Part shown: piece after piece, positions 35,948-47,400 of the stretch
How positions within the stretch are numbered: position 1 is the stretch's first letter
How the letters are laid out: the number at the start of each line of letters is the position of its first letter
From: Macquaria australasica
Lineage: Eukaryota; Chordata; Actinopteri; Centrarchiformes; Percichthyidae
Direction: 5' to 3'
Assembly (NCBI GenBank): GCA_005408345.1
Contig: SEMN01000594.1
Coordinates: 246,084-310,083 of the forward strand
DNA length: 64,000 bases
The notes under the pieces: model-generated
The model's database searches: none
What the model was told of the DNA's origin: nothing
Seen by the model: the letters and a program-made list of their open reading frames with translations, nothing else
Position numbers and translations under genes: made by a program

Positions 35948-38394
35948 TTACGCATTTCTCTTTTTTAATTTTGTTGTTAAAGTTTCGTATTTCGTCCAGC
36001 TCCAGTCTTGGTCCTTGAGAGAGGAAAACCAACGTGTTAAAGAGTTGAGAAGATAAACAAAAATACTTTTGAAAATTCTGTATAAAAATGAAGCAACTCT
36101 CCAGAATGAACTGAACAATGTCCGTGTGAAAATACTATTTATATTACAGATGTTTTTGCACATAAAAGGTGCACACGTAAGCTGCAGTTCATTCTGGAGA
36201 GCTGCTGCTTTTATATAAAGTACATACATGTAGTAAAATGTTTGTTTTCATCAAGCAGCCTCATCTTGGAAGAAGCCACCTGGTGCACTTTGTCACATCA
36301 CTATACCAATCTTTAACAACTGTCTCCGAAGGCCTTTTTGCTTCCGATCTGGTAATGCTAATTTGAATCATCTCTGTCACCACTCTGATCACCTCTCAGT
36401 GTATTTAAACATCTATCTAATCCTTCCTAATTTTAGTCCTGTAACAATAAGCAAAGACGTTCTCTCAAATGATCAAAATCATACTTAGATACTTGATTGC
36501 AATGAGCTAAATGTAAAATATCACCACACTGATAAAACCTTAGGGATGCACCGACATCTGCACAGATTCTGACCAAATCAGTTCATTCGGTTCACTATCG
36601 GTTAATTCAGTCACGGTGGGCCTTTGACTCTCTGCTAGTGGTAAAAAACTCCAGCGGGCACCTTTAAGTTCAGAGAGGGTAGAGTGCTTAATTTTAGCTT
36701 GTCTTGACAGAGCAAATAATATAGAAATGAATGTATCCGTTTAAAAAAATACTATAAATATTGAGTGTTGTTTATCTTGTTATCATTAGAAGTACATACA
36801 TTTTTAACACTTTTCTACAGGGGAACCCAGCTAGCAATTAAAGTTTAAAATTTTACAGCTGTTCGCGATAACAACGTTGCATTAAAAAAAAAGGTCCGGG
36901 ACGACTGAAAAGCCACAAATTAAAAACGAGTGAACTCACCACTATGCTCTTGGTCTGCTCATCAGCAGTCTCCTGCATCAGGCTGGTCAGCTGACTGAGG
37001 TACTTCTGGTTCTCCTGCAGCAGACGCGGTGCAGCATCACTGGAGGAAACAGAGCCTGTTAGCCACATTTTCATCACGACACCTCCATCATATGTGCAGC
37101 GTGTTTAGTACTTTACCAGGGGAGAAAAATCACTGACCTACAAAACCATGTACAGCAGTATTTACACATGACTGTAGCATGAACGCATTATGACCTTCAG
37201 TCTGCATTCGCTGCCATTCCCAACTGAATATACAATACACAGACAACAGCAAACAAGTAACAGCCTTCTTTTTTGTTTGGGTTATGAAAAATGTCAACGG
37301 GTAATGGTATTTATATTACATAACGTTTTCAACCCTGTGGCTTTTTTATGTTCTAAGAAAAACTAAACAAAAAAACAACAGAGACATTGAAGGGATGTGA
37401 TAAGGATTTTCTTTTCTTTTAACCTAGAGTGAAAACAAATCTCTAAAAATGTATCTAAATTAAAAGTACAAATACATACAATACAAATACTAATAGTGTC
37501 AAACCCACAGAGATTTATCACCAACTCTGCGGTTCCTCTCAGCTCTACTGAACGTTAAAGTGGCGTTCAGCTCATGGTTTTGGTTTTACAGCCACTTTAC
37601 TGTTTTGGTTCAGTCTCATCAGCACAGTTTACAGCCGCAGCAGGCAACCGTTTTCAGTGAAAAAGCTCTAAAAACGCACTGTACACTATCTGCTCAGCAC
37701 CAAACAGCAGACAGACACAGTTAGCAACTAGCTGGTGAACATAGAGGAGCATTTAGTCACTAGAGAGCCAGAGATTTCCCTGAGGAGATGGTGGAATCCA
37801 AAACAGGGCTTAAAGTCGAGTGAATATTGGACTTACATTCATCAAGTGGAAAGAAACATGACTCTGAATGAATGCTCCATGTCTGCTGGATGTGTAAATA
37901 AGCAACTGTTTGCTAACTTACTTGTGGTGATAAAATGTTGTGTTTACAGCTTGTTTCCGCTGCCCCCAAGTGGCCAAAAAATGAGTTAACGCAGGTTTTC
38001 TTTTCCCCAAAAGACATTAATGAAAACTGCTGCACATTCAGGGTTCCCATGGAACCTGGCAGAGCTTGAGAAAGCCTCGATACAGACCTATAAACAGACT
38101 CAGTGGTTGTTATTACAGCCTCAGCTGCTTCCACTAAATATTGACTTGAAAGGATTTATGCAATGAATCATTTTCTGTTCTCTGTTTCTACTGAGATAGA
38201 TAAGATTTGTTTGCACACAGTTAAACGATGTGGGACGAATCAATCGATCAGTTACCTGTCATTTGGCCCAGGTAGGGAGGTTAGGGGATGTGGGGAGCTG
38301 ACAGGTTGTGCCGACTGTGACCACTGAGAAACCTGCAGCAGGTTGGAAGAGTCTGGACTGGCCGCTATCGAGTTCCTTGAGGAGTTTTGAGCCT

Positions 38395-38433
<39 letters not shown>

Positions 38434-41400
38434 ATACTGGTGCGTGCAGCAATAACAAACATGCTGTCTTTCACCTACAGAAGGAATGCAGGCAGCACAT
38501 CCTCCCTGCTGTCTGCGTGTTTGGTCTTTTAGAGGTGGTAACAGAGCAGAGAGTACCAGAGCTGACCCACAGGACCGACTTATAAGCTGACACAAGATGT
38601 GACGGTGGGGAGCCGAAATAATTAATTGATTGACAGAAAATTAAGCCAGTTTTCCAGCAAAAATGCCAAATATTACCAAGTTCTAGCTCCTCAATTGTGA
38701 GGATTTCCTGTTTTTCTTTGTCGTATTTGATTTAGGCTTTATATTTTGTGCTTTAGGAAATTGTGATGGACATTTTTCATTAGTTTATGACAGTTAATAG
38801 AGAAAATAATCTGCAGAGAAGCCACTAATGAATGAATAAGTAATCACTAGCTGCAGCCTGAGGAGAGTGCGACGTGGTTTTATTCAATTACAGTAGATTA
38901 ATTATTAAAACAAAGCAGACCGAGCCCTCGGTGATAACATCCGCACCCTAAAAAGTGTGATTCCTGAGCATTGATGCACACATCGTTTTACATACTAGAA
39001 AACACCAAACTACATTAAAAAAACAACTGAAATAAACAATGCAGAGTCACTTACGCAGGCGATCTTTAGTAAGTGCCAGAATTCTCTCTGCCTCTTGATC
39101 TGCATCTGCATCACTGTGTTGTCAGCATCCTTAATGCTCTCCAGGGTTTTCTCTATCCGTGGAAACAAGTCAATGATCTTCTGTTTGCTGATCAGGATCT
39201 TACTGTTGGGAGGAGTCAACACAGGGCAGGCGTCAACATGCAGTATTAGTACTGTGGTGATTTTATATTGGAGAATACATTAATAATGAATACTAATAAG
39301 ATCAGAAACCTTTAAAGTAGTTTAAAGTGAATTTAGAGCTCTCGTTCTCAAAGTAAACCCACAGGTCTGATAGAATAAAACAGTGAATGTCTCTGAGGAG
39401 TGTTGGACTCTTACCTGAGGTGGGTGTACAGATCTTTGAGGACCTTGTCCTGGTTCTGCACAGTCTGAATGATGGCCTTCACCATCTCGGAGCTGTCGCT
39501 GCTCACATCTGGCTCAGGTACTGAGAGATAGGCATCAGAAATACTACTGAACACACATTTCAGTTTAACAATTATATTCAATCGATACTATTTTGATAAT
39601 TGAGGAAAAGTAAGCCATTACATGTTCTTGGACCGGAGTAACTTTTTAATTAGTTCTAAGAACAGCTATTGTATTCACACAGCAAGAACCGGGAACGATC
39701 GTAGTTCCTAGAGCGCCGTTTTGAGGGACGTTTTTTTAGCTCCTGCTTCAGAGTAGTTACTCCCCCAGCACAAGAGGAACCTTGAGTAAAGGCTCATGTT
39801 GATTGGTCGAACACATGAGCCAATGCAGCATGGGCAACCGCCATCTTTAAAAAACTGTACAACCGCCAGTAACAGTAGTCTTAAAAAAATGGACCAAAAC
39901 ACGGACAAATGAAGTCCAGGCTTTATTGAGTGTATATACGATGGGGAAATACAACGTGAAATAGAAAAATCTTGTGAGTGGCGTTGCTATACCAACCGCC
40001 GGATTACGTCACTTCAGCATTCCTATTGGCAGTGCGAATGCAAACAGAAAAAAGCCCTTGAAGGTATGTAGTTCTCAGAGGAGCTCCCCAGAACTATTTG
40101 GTCCAAAAAAGCCTTTGCCATTGTGATACTGTAACATAACATTTTGAATGACAATAAATTTGATTAAAATGTTTCTTACTTTTGCATTTCATCTTCAGTT
40201 GCTTGTAGAGCTCAATCGCCTTTTCTTCTCTGCAATAAAATGAATTAGTCAGATTTAAATATTTACAAGAGTGAATTCTGAAGCCCTGCCTGTGGCACAA
40301 ATAACACATATCAACATAACCTTCAAATACAAGTTAACAACTGTTTATTTTGTGGCCTCTTAAACAGCACATTATTGTCTGATGCAGAATGTTTAAAATG
40401 CCACTGGACATCCTTCCCGTCTTGTCTGTTTGCCCCATGGACGTGACACCAATCACTGTTTCCACAGCAGCACAGAGGAACTCAATCCAGTGGATAACTT
40501 AACAAAAATTCCCAGCATTTATTTAGGGGGAAAAGTATGAGAAAGCAGAGCGACTTGTGTAAACTTCGAGATCGAGATGGCCCGGGGATGTGCACTGACA
40601 CTATTTCAGATTCATACCCGACGCTCATAAAACTAAATGTGGTTGCCACAGAAATTTCATGCCAATCTGCACATTAGCTTTTATGTTGTCCTGTCACTTT
40701 CTACAAAGTTCTTGCACAATATAAAGTCTTACTGACAGAAGCATAGGATCAAAAACTCATGAGAAAAAGGGGGTGTGTCCCTGTGCACTTGTGGTCTGAA
40801 GCCGGATTCGTGTTCGATAGATGTATTGTACGTAATCGGGCCATTTCATGCTTCAATTATATTTCCCAACTGTGTTTACATTCTTTCATCTACTGTATGA
40901 TACGAGTGATGGTAGTAGGGTCAGCCTCACTTCATTACTGCATATGGGACTATTCTGTGCAGATTCACTTAGCAGTGGAGATGCTTTGTTAGATATGGGT
41001 TACTGAAAAGGAGAAGATACATGAGCCTTTTTTAAAGCTTGCATCATGTTGTCTTTACTATCAACAATCTGCAGAAACTTTTAGGAGAAAACACAAGCAG
41101 CCCAAGCTGACCAATCACAGTTCGTTCAGTCCCCACCTGGTATCTCTGTAGCCCTGACAGCTGCATGTCAGCTGCGGCGTAGCTACAGAGCCTACACATG
41201 TAACTGGCACACACAATGGCACGCAATCGCAATATCCCCGGGTCGATTCCAGGTGTTATGTGATCTACCTTAGTCTCTCCCAACACTTATCTGTCTCTCT
41301 GTGCTGTCAAACTCTCAAAATAAAGAGAAGGAAGTACAAGTGATCAATACTGTGCGGGATTCTTTGGTTCAAAAGGGTCAATTCTGACCTGATAGTGGTG

Positions 41401-44400
41401 CTGGTGCTTGATGAAAAGTAAGTAATTGCCAAATTGCCAACTATTCGATTTATCGTTTTTTCAGGCAAAAATGTCAAACATTTGCTGCTTCCAGCTTCTT
41501 AAATGTGAGGATTTGCTGCTTTTCTTTGTCATTTCTGACAGTAAATGAAGAGTCTTTGGGTTTTGGACTGTTGGTCGGACACAAGAAGCAAGTCGAAAAC
41601 GTCACTTTGGGCTCTGGAAAAGCATTTTTCACAATTTTATAGACTAAACGATTAATCGATAATGAAAATAATCGTTAGTTGCAGCCCTAGTGGTCACAAA
41701 AATCATTATCAATTTATGTTAAGATATCTAACTCTGGAATGTATTAATGTACAGATAGATCAACTAACTGAAAAGCATCTGTACACATTATTATGTACAG
41801 TGTGTTTACAAACCAACACAAGAAGAACCGTCAGGCTTCAGCTAAAGCAAACACAACAGCAGAATGGATCATATCATCACTTCTGTCCTTCAAAATCAAC
41901 AAAACATGGGAGAAAGACTATTGCTGAACTATGTAGATGACATATTGTCTGGTGAGGTCAGAGCCTGTTAACACTCACAGCTGTTCCATCTTGTCTCCTT
42001 GGCGTCGGGCGTACGGGCTCCTCTGAAGCTCCACTATCTCAGAGTGCAGAAACATGATCTCATCGTCCAAATGGCTCACCTCTGCCACCTGCAGGACAAA
42101 CCAGGAATCACCACCATCAGGATTTGTGCTGAGAAACATCAGAGGACGTTTGAATGTTTTTAACGTTTTAAATATTTTGTTACCTGTGCAAAAGCTGCAG
42201 CTCTTTCCTCGTTCTCCTGCCAGGCTTTCAGCATCTTTTCGGAGGCTTTGGACAAACACAGACAGCTCTTCAAAACTAACATCTTGCTCAGTGCTATAAA
42301 AATATTCCCACATGTAAATGTTCTCCATTAGAAGGTCAAGTATCAAAGCAAACAGCTGCCAGTAAAACACTCACATATGCCATAGTGCATCTGATCGCTG
42401 TATTTTTCCAGGTCGTACTGGATGCTGCTCTTGAAGAAGTCCAGCTTGGCCTTCAGCTGCTGAGAGAAGCCGAACATGCTGTTCTTACACCTGGTCAGGT
42501 TGGTGTTGTAGCGCAGGAGACTCAACCTGGAGGGGGAGGAAGGGGGACAATTAAGAGTTAGAAAGGTCTGGAAAAAGGAAAAAGCACCACTACAGCAGAG
42601 GCCCAGGTTCAGTTCCCCGGGCGCAAACTGACCAGAATCTGCAGGTGCAAAGCTATGTTGGGAGCACCTGGAGCAGCTGGTGTCATGCACATGGCTGTCC
42701 ACAGCCTCCCCCAAGCTAACAGCGGCAGTTAGCAGTGACAAGGACCACAGTGTGAGAGATCATGGCCATTAAAAAAAACAAAACAGAAAGCTATCCCCAG
42801 GCCTGGTTAGTCCACAGAGGCAACAGACCTCCTATATGCAAATAAAGCACCTGGAATGGATTAGATGGCCGTTATGTAAAATAAAAAGGGGTCTACTGTA
42901 TTTAATATATAACTGACAAGTAAATTATTACTCACAATATTCAATCAAAAGTTTTAAAGCTTGTAATACAGCTGTACAGGAATTGTTTAGAAGCGTGTAA
43001 AAGTCTTTTTATGACCTTATTAATGCAATTTAATACCTGTTCTACAATCAAACTGGCAAAAGTATGAAAGTAAGATGGAAAACCAGTAGGATCAATATGG
43101 CCTAAAGTTTTTTTTTTTTTTATTATATCACCTTTTCCCAGTACTTCCTTATAACTAACATCACTTTCTACTGCAGACAAGAGAAAATATTTTATCTTTT
43201 ATTTAATTTCAGACTTCTAAAAGGCCTATTTTTGAGGAAACTACATTCAGTGCTTTTTAATACTTTTCAAGCCCTGGGCCTGCAGATATCCTAAAGTAAA
43301 AAATGTTGAATATACAGACACTCTGGTGTAATAAGAGACATAATCCACACTCAGTAAACTTGCATATCTTGCACAGATTTCTGTCCAGATGGGATGGCTA
43401 TACTGTTAGTTTGTTGCCTCTCCTCCAGCACACATGGAATAAACAAACGTTAACAAGATTCTGCCTCTGTGATTTCCTGTGCAGGAAATAATTATAATAT
43501 TAATTTGTGGCCATGGCATCCCCCTTGCCTAGTTCCTGGTTTGGTTGCCAATTGAACCCATCACCCCTCTACTGCATTAGCAAACACTGATGGCATAGAA
43601 GCAGAATATTAATATTGATACTGGGACTTGGCCTGCTTAAAAAGAGTCAGGTTGAGGTGCGTGTTAAAAGGCATAACAGGTTCTGGCCTGTGCATAGAGT
43701 TTTTTGATGCAGTTAAAGGCTTTTTTTTTTTTTTTTTAACAATTGTAACATTTGCAAACAGCATTAAAACATATTTCTGTGTTGAGGAAAAACACAAAAT
43801 GCTGATTTCTCGATTCTTTCGTTAATATGAATATACCTCATGTTTTTAGATTACAGAAGTCATGTGACTCACATAGCAGCCCTCTGTCCCTGGAAAAGCC
43901 TGCTGTAGTCCTCCTTCAGGCCACAGATGTAGCTCACTGCTTCACCCCAAACCTTCTTCAACACAACCAGGGGCAGCTGCGTCTTGGCTTCTTGCACTGC
44001 AACGTTAAAACAAGACCTGTGACAGATGCACTATATATGGTGTTAAAACAAGAGTGAAGGATGGTGGTCATCACGGTAAAAAATACTTGACAACCTGAGA
44101 CAGAAAATGTGTGATGAAATGAGTGTAACCTCTGTTAAATATATTCAAAGTGAAGCATCAAGGTACATTTAACAGTTTGCTTCATTTCACAAAAACTGTC
44201 TCATGATCAGCCTGCATAACTTTAAATAAACTCACCAATAGTGTTGACTTTATCAGGCAGCTGTCTGGCACTGAAGGGACCAGAGTACTTGGTGATGCTC
44301 TTGTCAAACAGGTAGACGATGTAGCTATCCCACCCTCTCTACACAGGAGAGAAGACAGTCACCACTTATACAGCCTGCAAATACCTTTCCTGTCCCTTAA

Positions 44401-47400
44401 AGAGCGTAACAGGGGGATTCAAAGTCCCTCAGCGCACATAGAAACACACAGAGTGAGTGTGTGTGAATCAGAATACCTGCACACTCAGCCTTTTCTGCAT
44501 CATTTTAGTCTTTTAGCACTGAGATGAGTCTTTTGCACACTTACTCCTGTCTTTGTAAAGGTTCCAATGGGAGATACTGACTGACTATAAAATAGTTTTT
44601 ATGCTTTATCAGCAATAGGAAACAGTAGAGAGCTGACAGGACATGAGGAGAGAGAGAGAGAGAAATAACAAAATATGACAAAGGTCTGCCGCTGGACTAA
44701 CTGGGGACGTTGCCAATACATGGTTGGCGTCTTAAACCCCTAAACCACCATCATCAGAATAGTTATGGTTTGGATCTGTGCCAGGTGAAATATAACCTGA
44801 CTGAAGTTTTCCTACTATGAGAAACTTGATCTGCAGGCCAGCTTTCAACACAAAAAAGACCTTTTAAGGGGATTAGAAGGAAATTACAGCAGCCAATAGT
44901 GATTTCAATTGCCTTTTTTTTTTTTACTGATTTGTTGTGCAACAATGGAATCTAAGCTGCACGAGAGTCAACTTACCACTCCATCTAGGACACACTGTGC
45001 GGCAGGCTTCCTGGGATCCAGTGACACTCCCGTCTCCTGCAGCAGCTCCTGGTTCACCACTTCGATCTTGGTCTCGGCCTCGATGCGCTTCTGCAGACTG
45101 TGGAGACTTTCGTCCGGAGTCAACTGGAAAGAGTGGACCTGAGCCGTGGTCATGTTCAGGATGTGGACGACCTGCAGAGACACATGAGAAAAAGCTGTTA
45201 GCACAAAGTACAGTACAGTGATCCATCGTTTACTGAAGACCACAACCCCTTAAAAGAGTTCCCCACAGATTCAGCACCTCAACTCTGGATGGACAGTGTT
45301 AAAATGATCAAAATCGATGCAGCAGAACCAGTAAGTTAATTCACAATTCTGTCAGTTTTACACTATTTTATTAAGGTAAAGTTCTTGTACGTCTGCTTGT
45401 TTAGACAACATTTAACATTTGAGAACTTCTTGCTTCTTTTGTTAAATAGAAAAACAAAAGGTTTGTAGGCAAACCGATTGATTGATATCGGTACAGAAAC
45501 TCTGCAGTGGTATAGAAACATTGCAAACAAACCCAGCCCTACTGATGACAGAATAACCATCAACATTTTCTCTGCTTCTATCAGTTAACGAGAGAAACAT
45601 GTACAGTAAATGCTGGTTGACCCAGATACAACTAGCTGAAAATCACTGATGAAAGGCTGTATCTTGTCTTCAGATTAAACTTTAAGAAAAGCAGCTCTGC
45701 CAGTGACTCACCTTCATGCTCAGTATCTGCTCCAGCACTTCAAAGCACAGAGGTTTCTTGGTGTCGGGGTTGATTTTGCCTCCTCTCTGGACGGGGTCCC
45801 ACTTTAACATCAGCTGAAGAAGCAATTCCATTGGCTCCAACAGTGTCCTATAAAACAGCAATTAAAATTCGTGCTCAAGGAGAGAAATGGGCACCAAATA
45901 CTGAGAACCCACAGCCTGTGGCTCAAGTCTATTTTCCTTTCATTTGAATGTAATTTCACTCCAATGGAAGAGGAAAAAAACTGCAACACCCTGTATGAAC
46001 AGTGTTTGAAGAGATATATTTTTAGCAGTCACGTGGTCCTAACCTGCTGAGATTGTTGGGGTAGGGGAGGTGTGTGGAGAACCGGACTTCTCCGTTCAGG
46101 TCCTCTACAGCCATGATGTCTTTTGGACCTTTATTCCTCACTTTGCTGGCCCTGTGGACGGCAAGACACAAGTTGATGATGATGGACAGTTTTAAAATGA
46201 CTCCATTATAAGACTTGAAAGATTTTCTAGTAGTTTAACATTTTCAAATTTGGTTACACTTCCAAATGGACTTGTTTTATTCCCAGCCAACACTGACATT
46301 GAACACTTGTAGATTACTTTAAACATCTCTAGTTATTCAAACCTGTTTCCTTCGCTGTTAGCATTGTGTATGTTGTAAATTAAGATCTCCTATGCAAATA
46401 GAGTTGCGCTGCTCTGCCGCCATGATTGCTCCGCTCAACTGAGGGGATCCTCTTCACCAATTGGACCGTTGCCCAGAAGAGACAATGGGGCGGCTGTGAT
46501 TTAATCTGAACAGTCTCCCTCTGTTACAGTACGTTTTTTTGATTTGGCTCCACCTGCTGGTCCTCTTTATTTTATTGCTTTGATTTTATGAGCTGAATAG
46601 TCTCCAATATGCTTTTATCTAACAAACGGTGAATATCTGGTAAAATAAATCCCTCCTGCACAAACTGCACGTCATAATGATTTGCTCATCGGGTCAACTT
46701 ACCACTGCACAGGTTGAAGGTTGTGCAGGAATGGACGGAAACCACAACTGCATTCAAATACCATGGTGCCAAAGCTCCAGTAGTCCACAGTAACAGTGTA
46801 TGGCTTATTCTCAAATAGCTCGGGTGCCTGCAGAGAAACAGGATACACTTTTCTCTATCGGTCTTATAGAACAACACAGTTAATTAGCATTTCTACATTT
46901 CATCCTTTGTGAAGGCAGGAAGAAGATTAAAGGATTTCAATACATAATTGGGATGAACTGTAGATTACATAAAGCTATGTGCATCTGAGGATAAAGCAAT
47001 TATTACTTGTTTGCTTAAGTTTGCTTACCAGGTACTGAAGCGTGCCAACGAAGGAGGTACACAGACTGCCCTGGTCCAGGTCTTTAGCATAGCCCAAGTC
47101 AATGATTTTGTGAACTAGCTGTAGAAGAAGTAAATATGTGAGACAGTCAAACAAAACAGGCACAAATACAAAAAAGTGTCTGTTTACCTTTCCGTTGATA
47201 TCTTGCAGCACTATGTTTTCAGGTTTAAGGTCTCTGTGTATGATCTTGTTTTCGTGCAGATACTGGATACCAGATCCTAGAGCGGAAAACAGCAGGTTTA
47301 ACTGAGTGATAAGGCTCTAAAAAAAAAAAAAAAAAACACGTCTGAATGAGCGAGCGGCAAGTAGATAAACATTGGACATACCAACGTCATTGAGTAATGA

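Larger units (their letters stand above)
35948..38392 (-). other. chuk: chuk C-terminal exons with NEMO-binding motif
   Basis: Blocks 38256-38392 (serine-rich linker, QNSSRNSIAASPDSSNL), 36940-37039 (helix RLLQENQKYLSQLTSLMQET) and 35948-36013. The last exon reads DQDWSWTKYETLTTKLKKRN plus A. The D-W-S-W core of the NEMO-binding motif is intact, but the flanking leucines of LDWSWL are Q and T. A lysine-rich extension follows where mammalian IKK-alpha ends almost at once. Confidence 0.88.
39055..43996 (-). other. chuk: chuk scaffold/dimerisation-domain exons
   Basis: Blocks 43873-43996, 42375-42526, 42184-42245, 41979-42088, 40180-40229, 39415-39520 and 39055-39202. They encode long helices: AVSYICGLKEDYSRLFQGQR, LSLLRYNTNLTRCKNSMF, SQQLKAKLDFFKSSIQYDLE, EIVELQRSPYARRQGDKM, EEKAIELYKQLKMKCK and DADNTVMQMQIKRQREFWHL. 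The heptad-like pattern matches the IKK scaffold that mediates dimers. Confidence 0.92.

Noticed and set aside
41235..41260. Possible tRNA gene
   Set aside because: Only a B-box-like sequence is present; no A-box at proper spacing and no cloverleaf, so treated as a SINE fragment.
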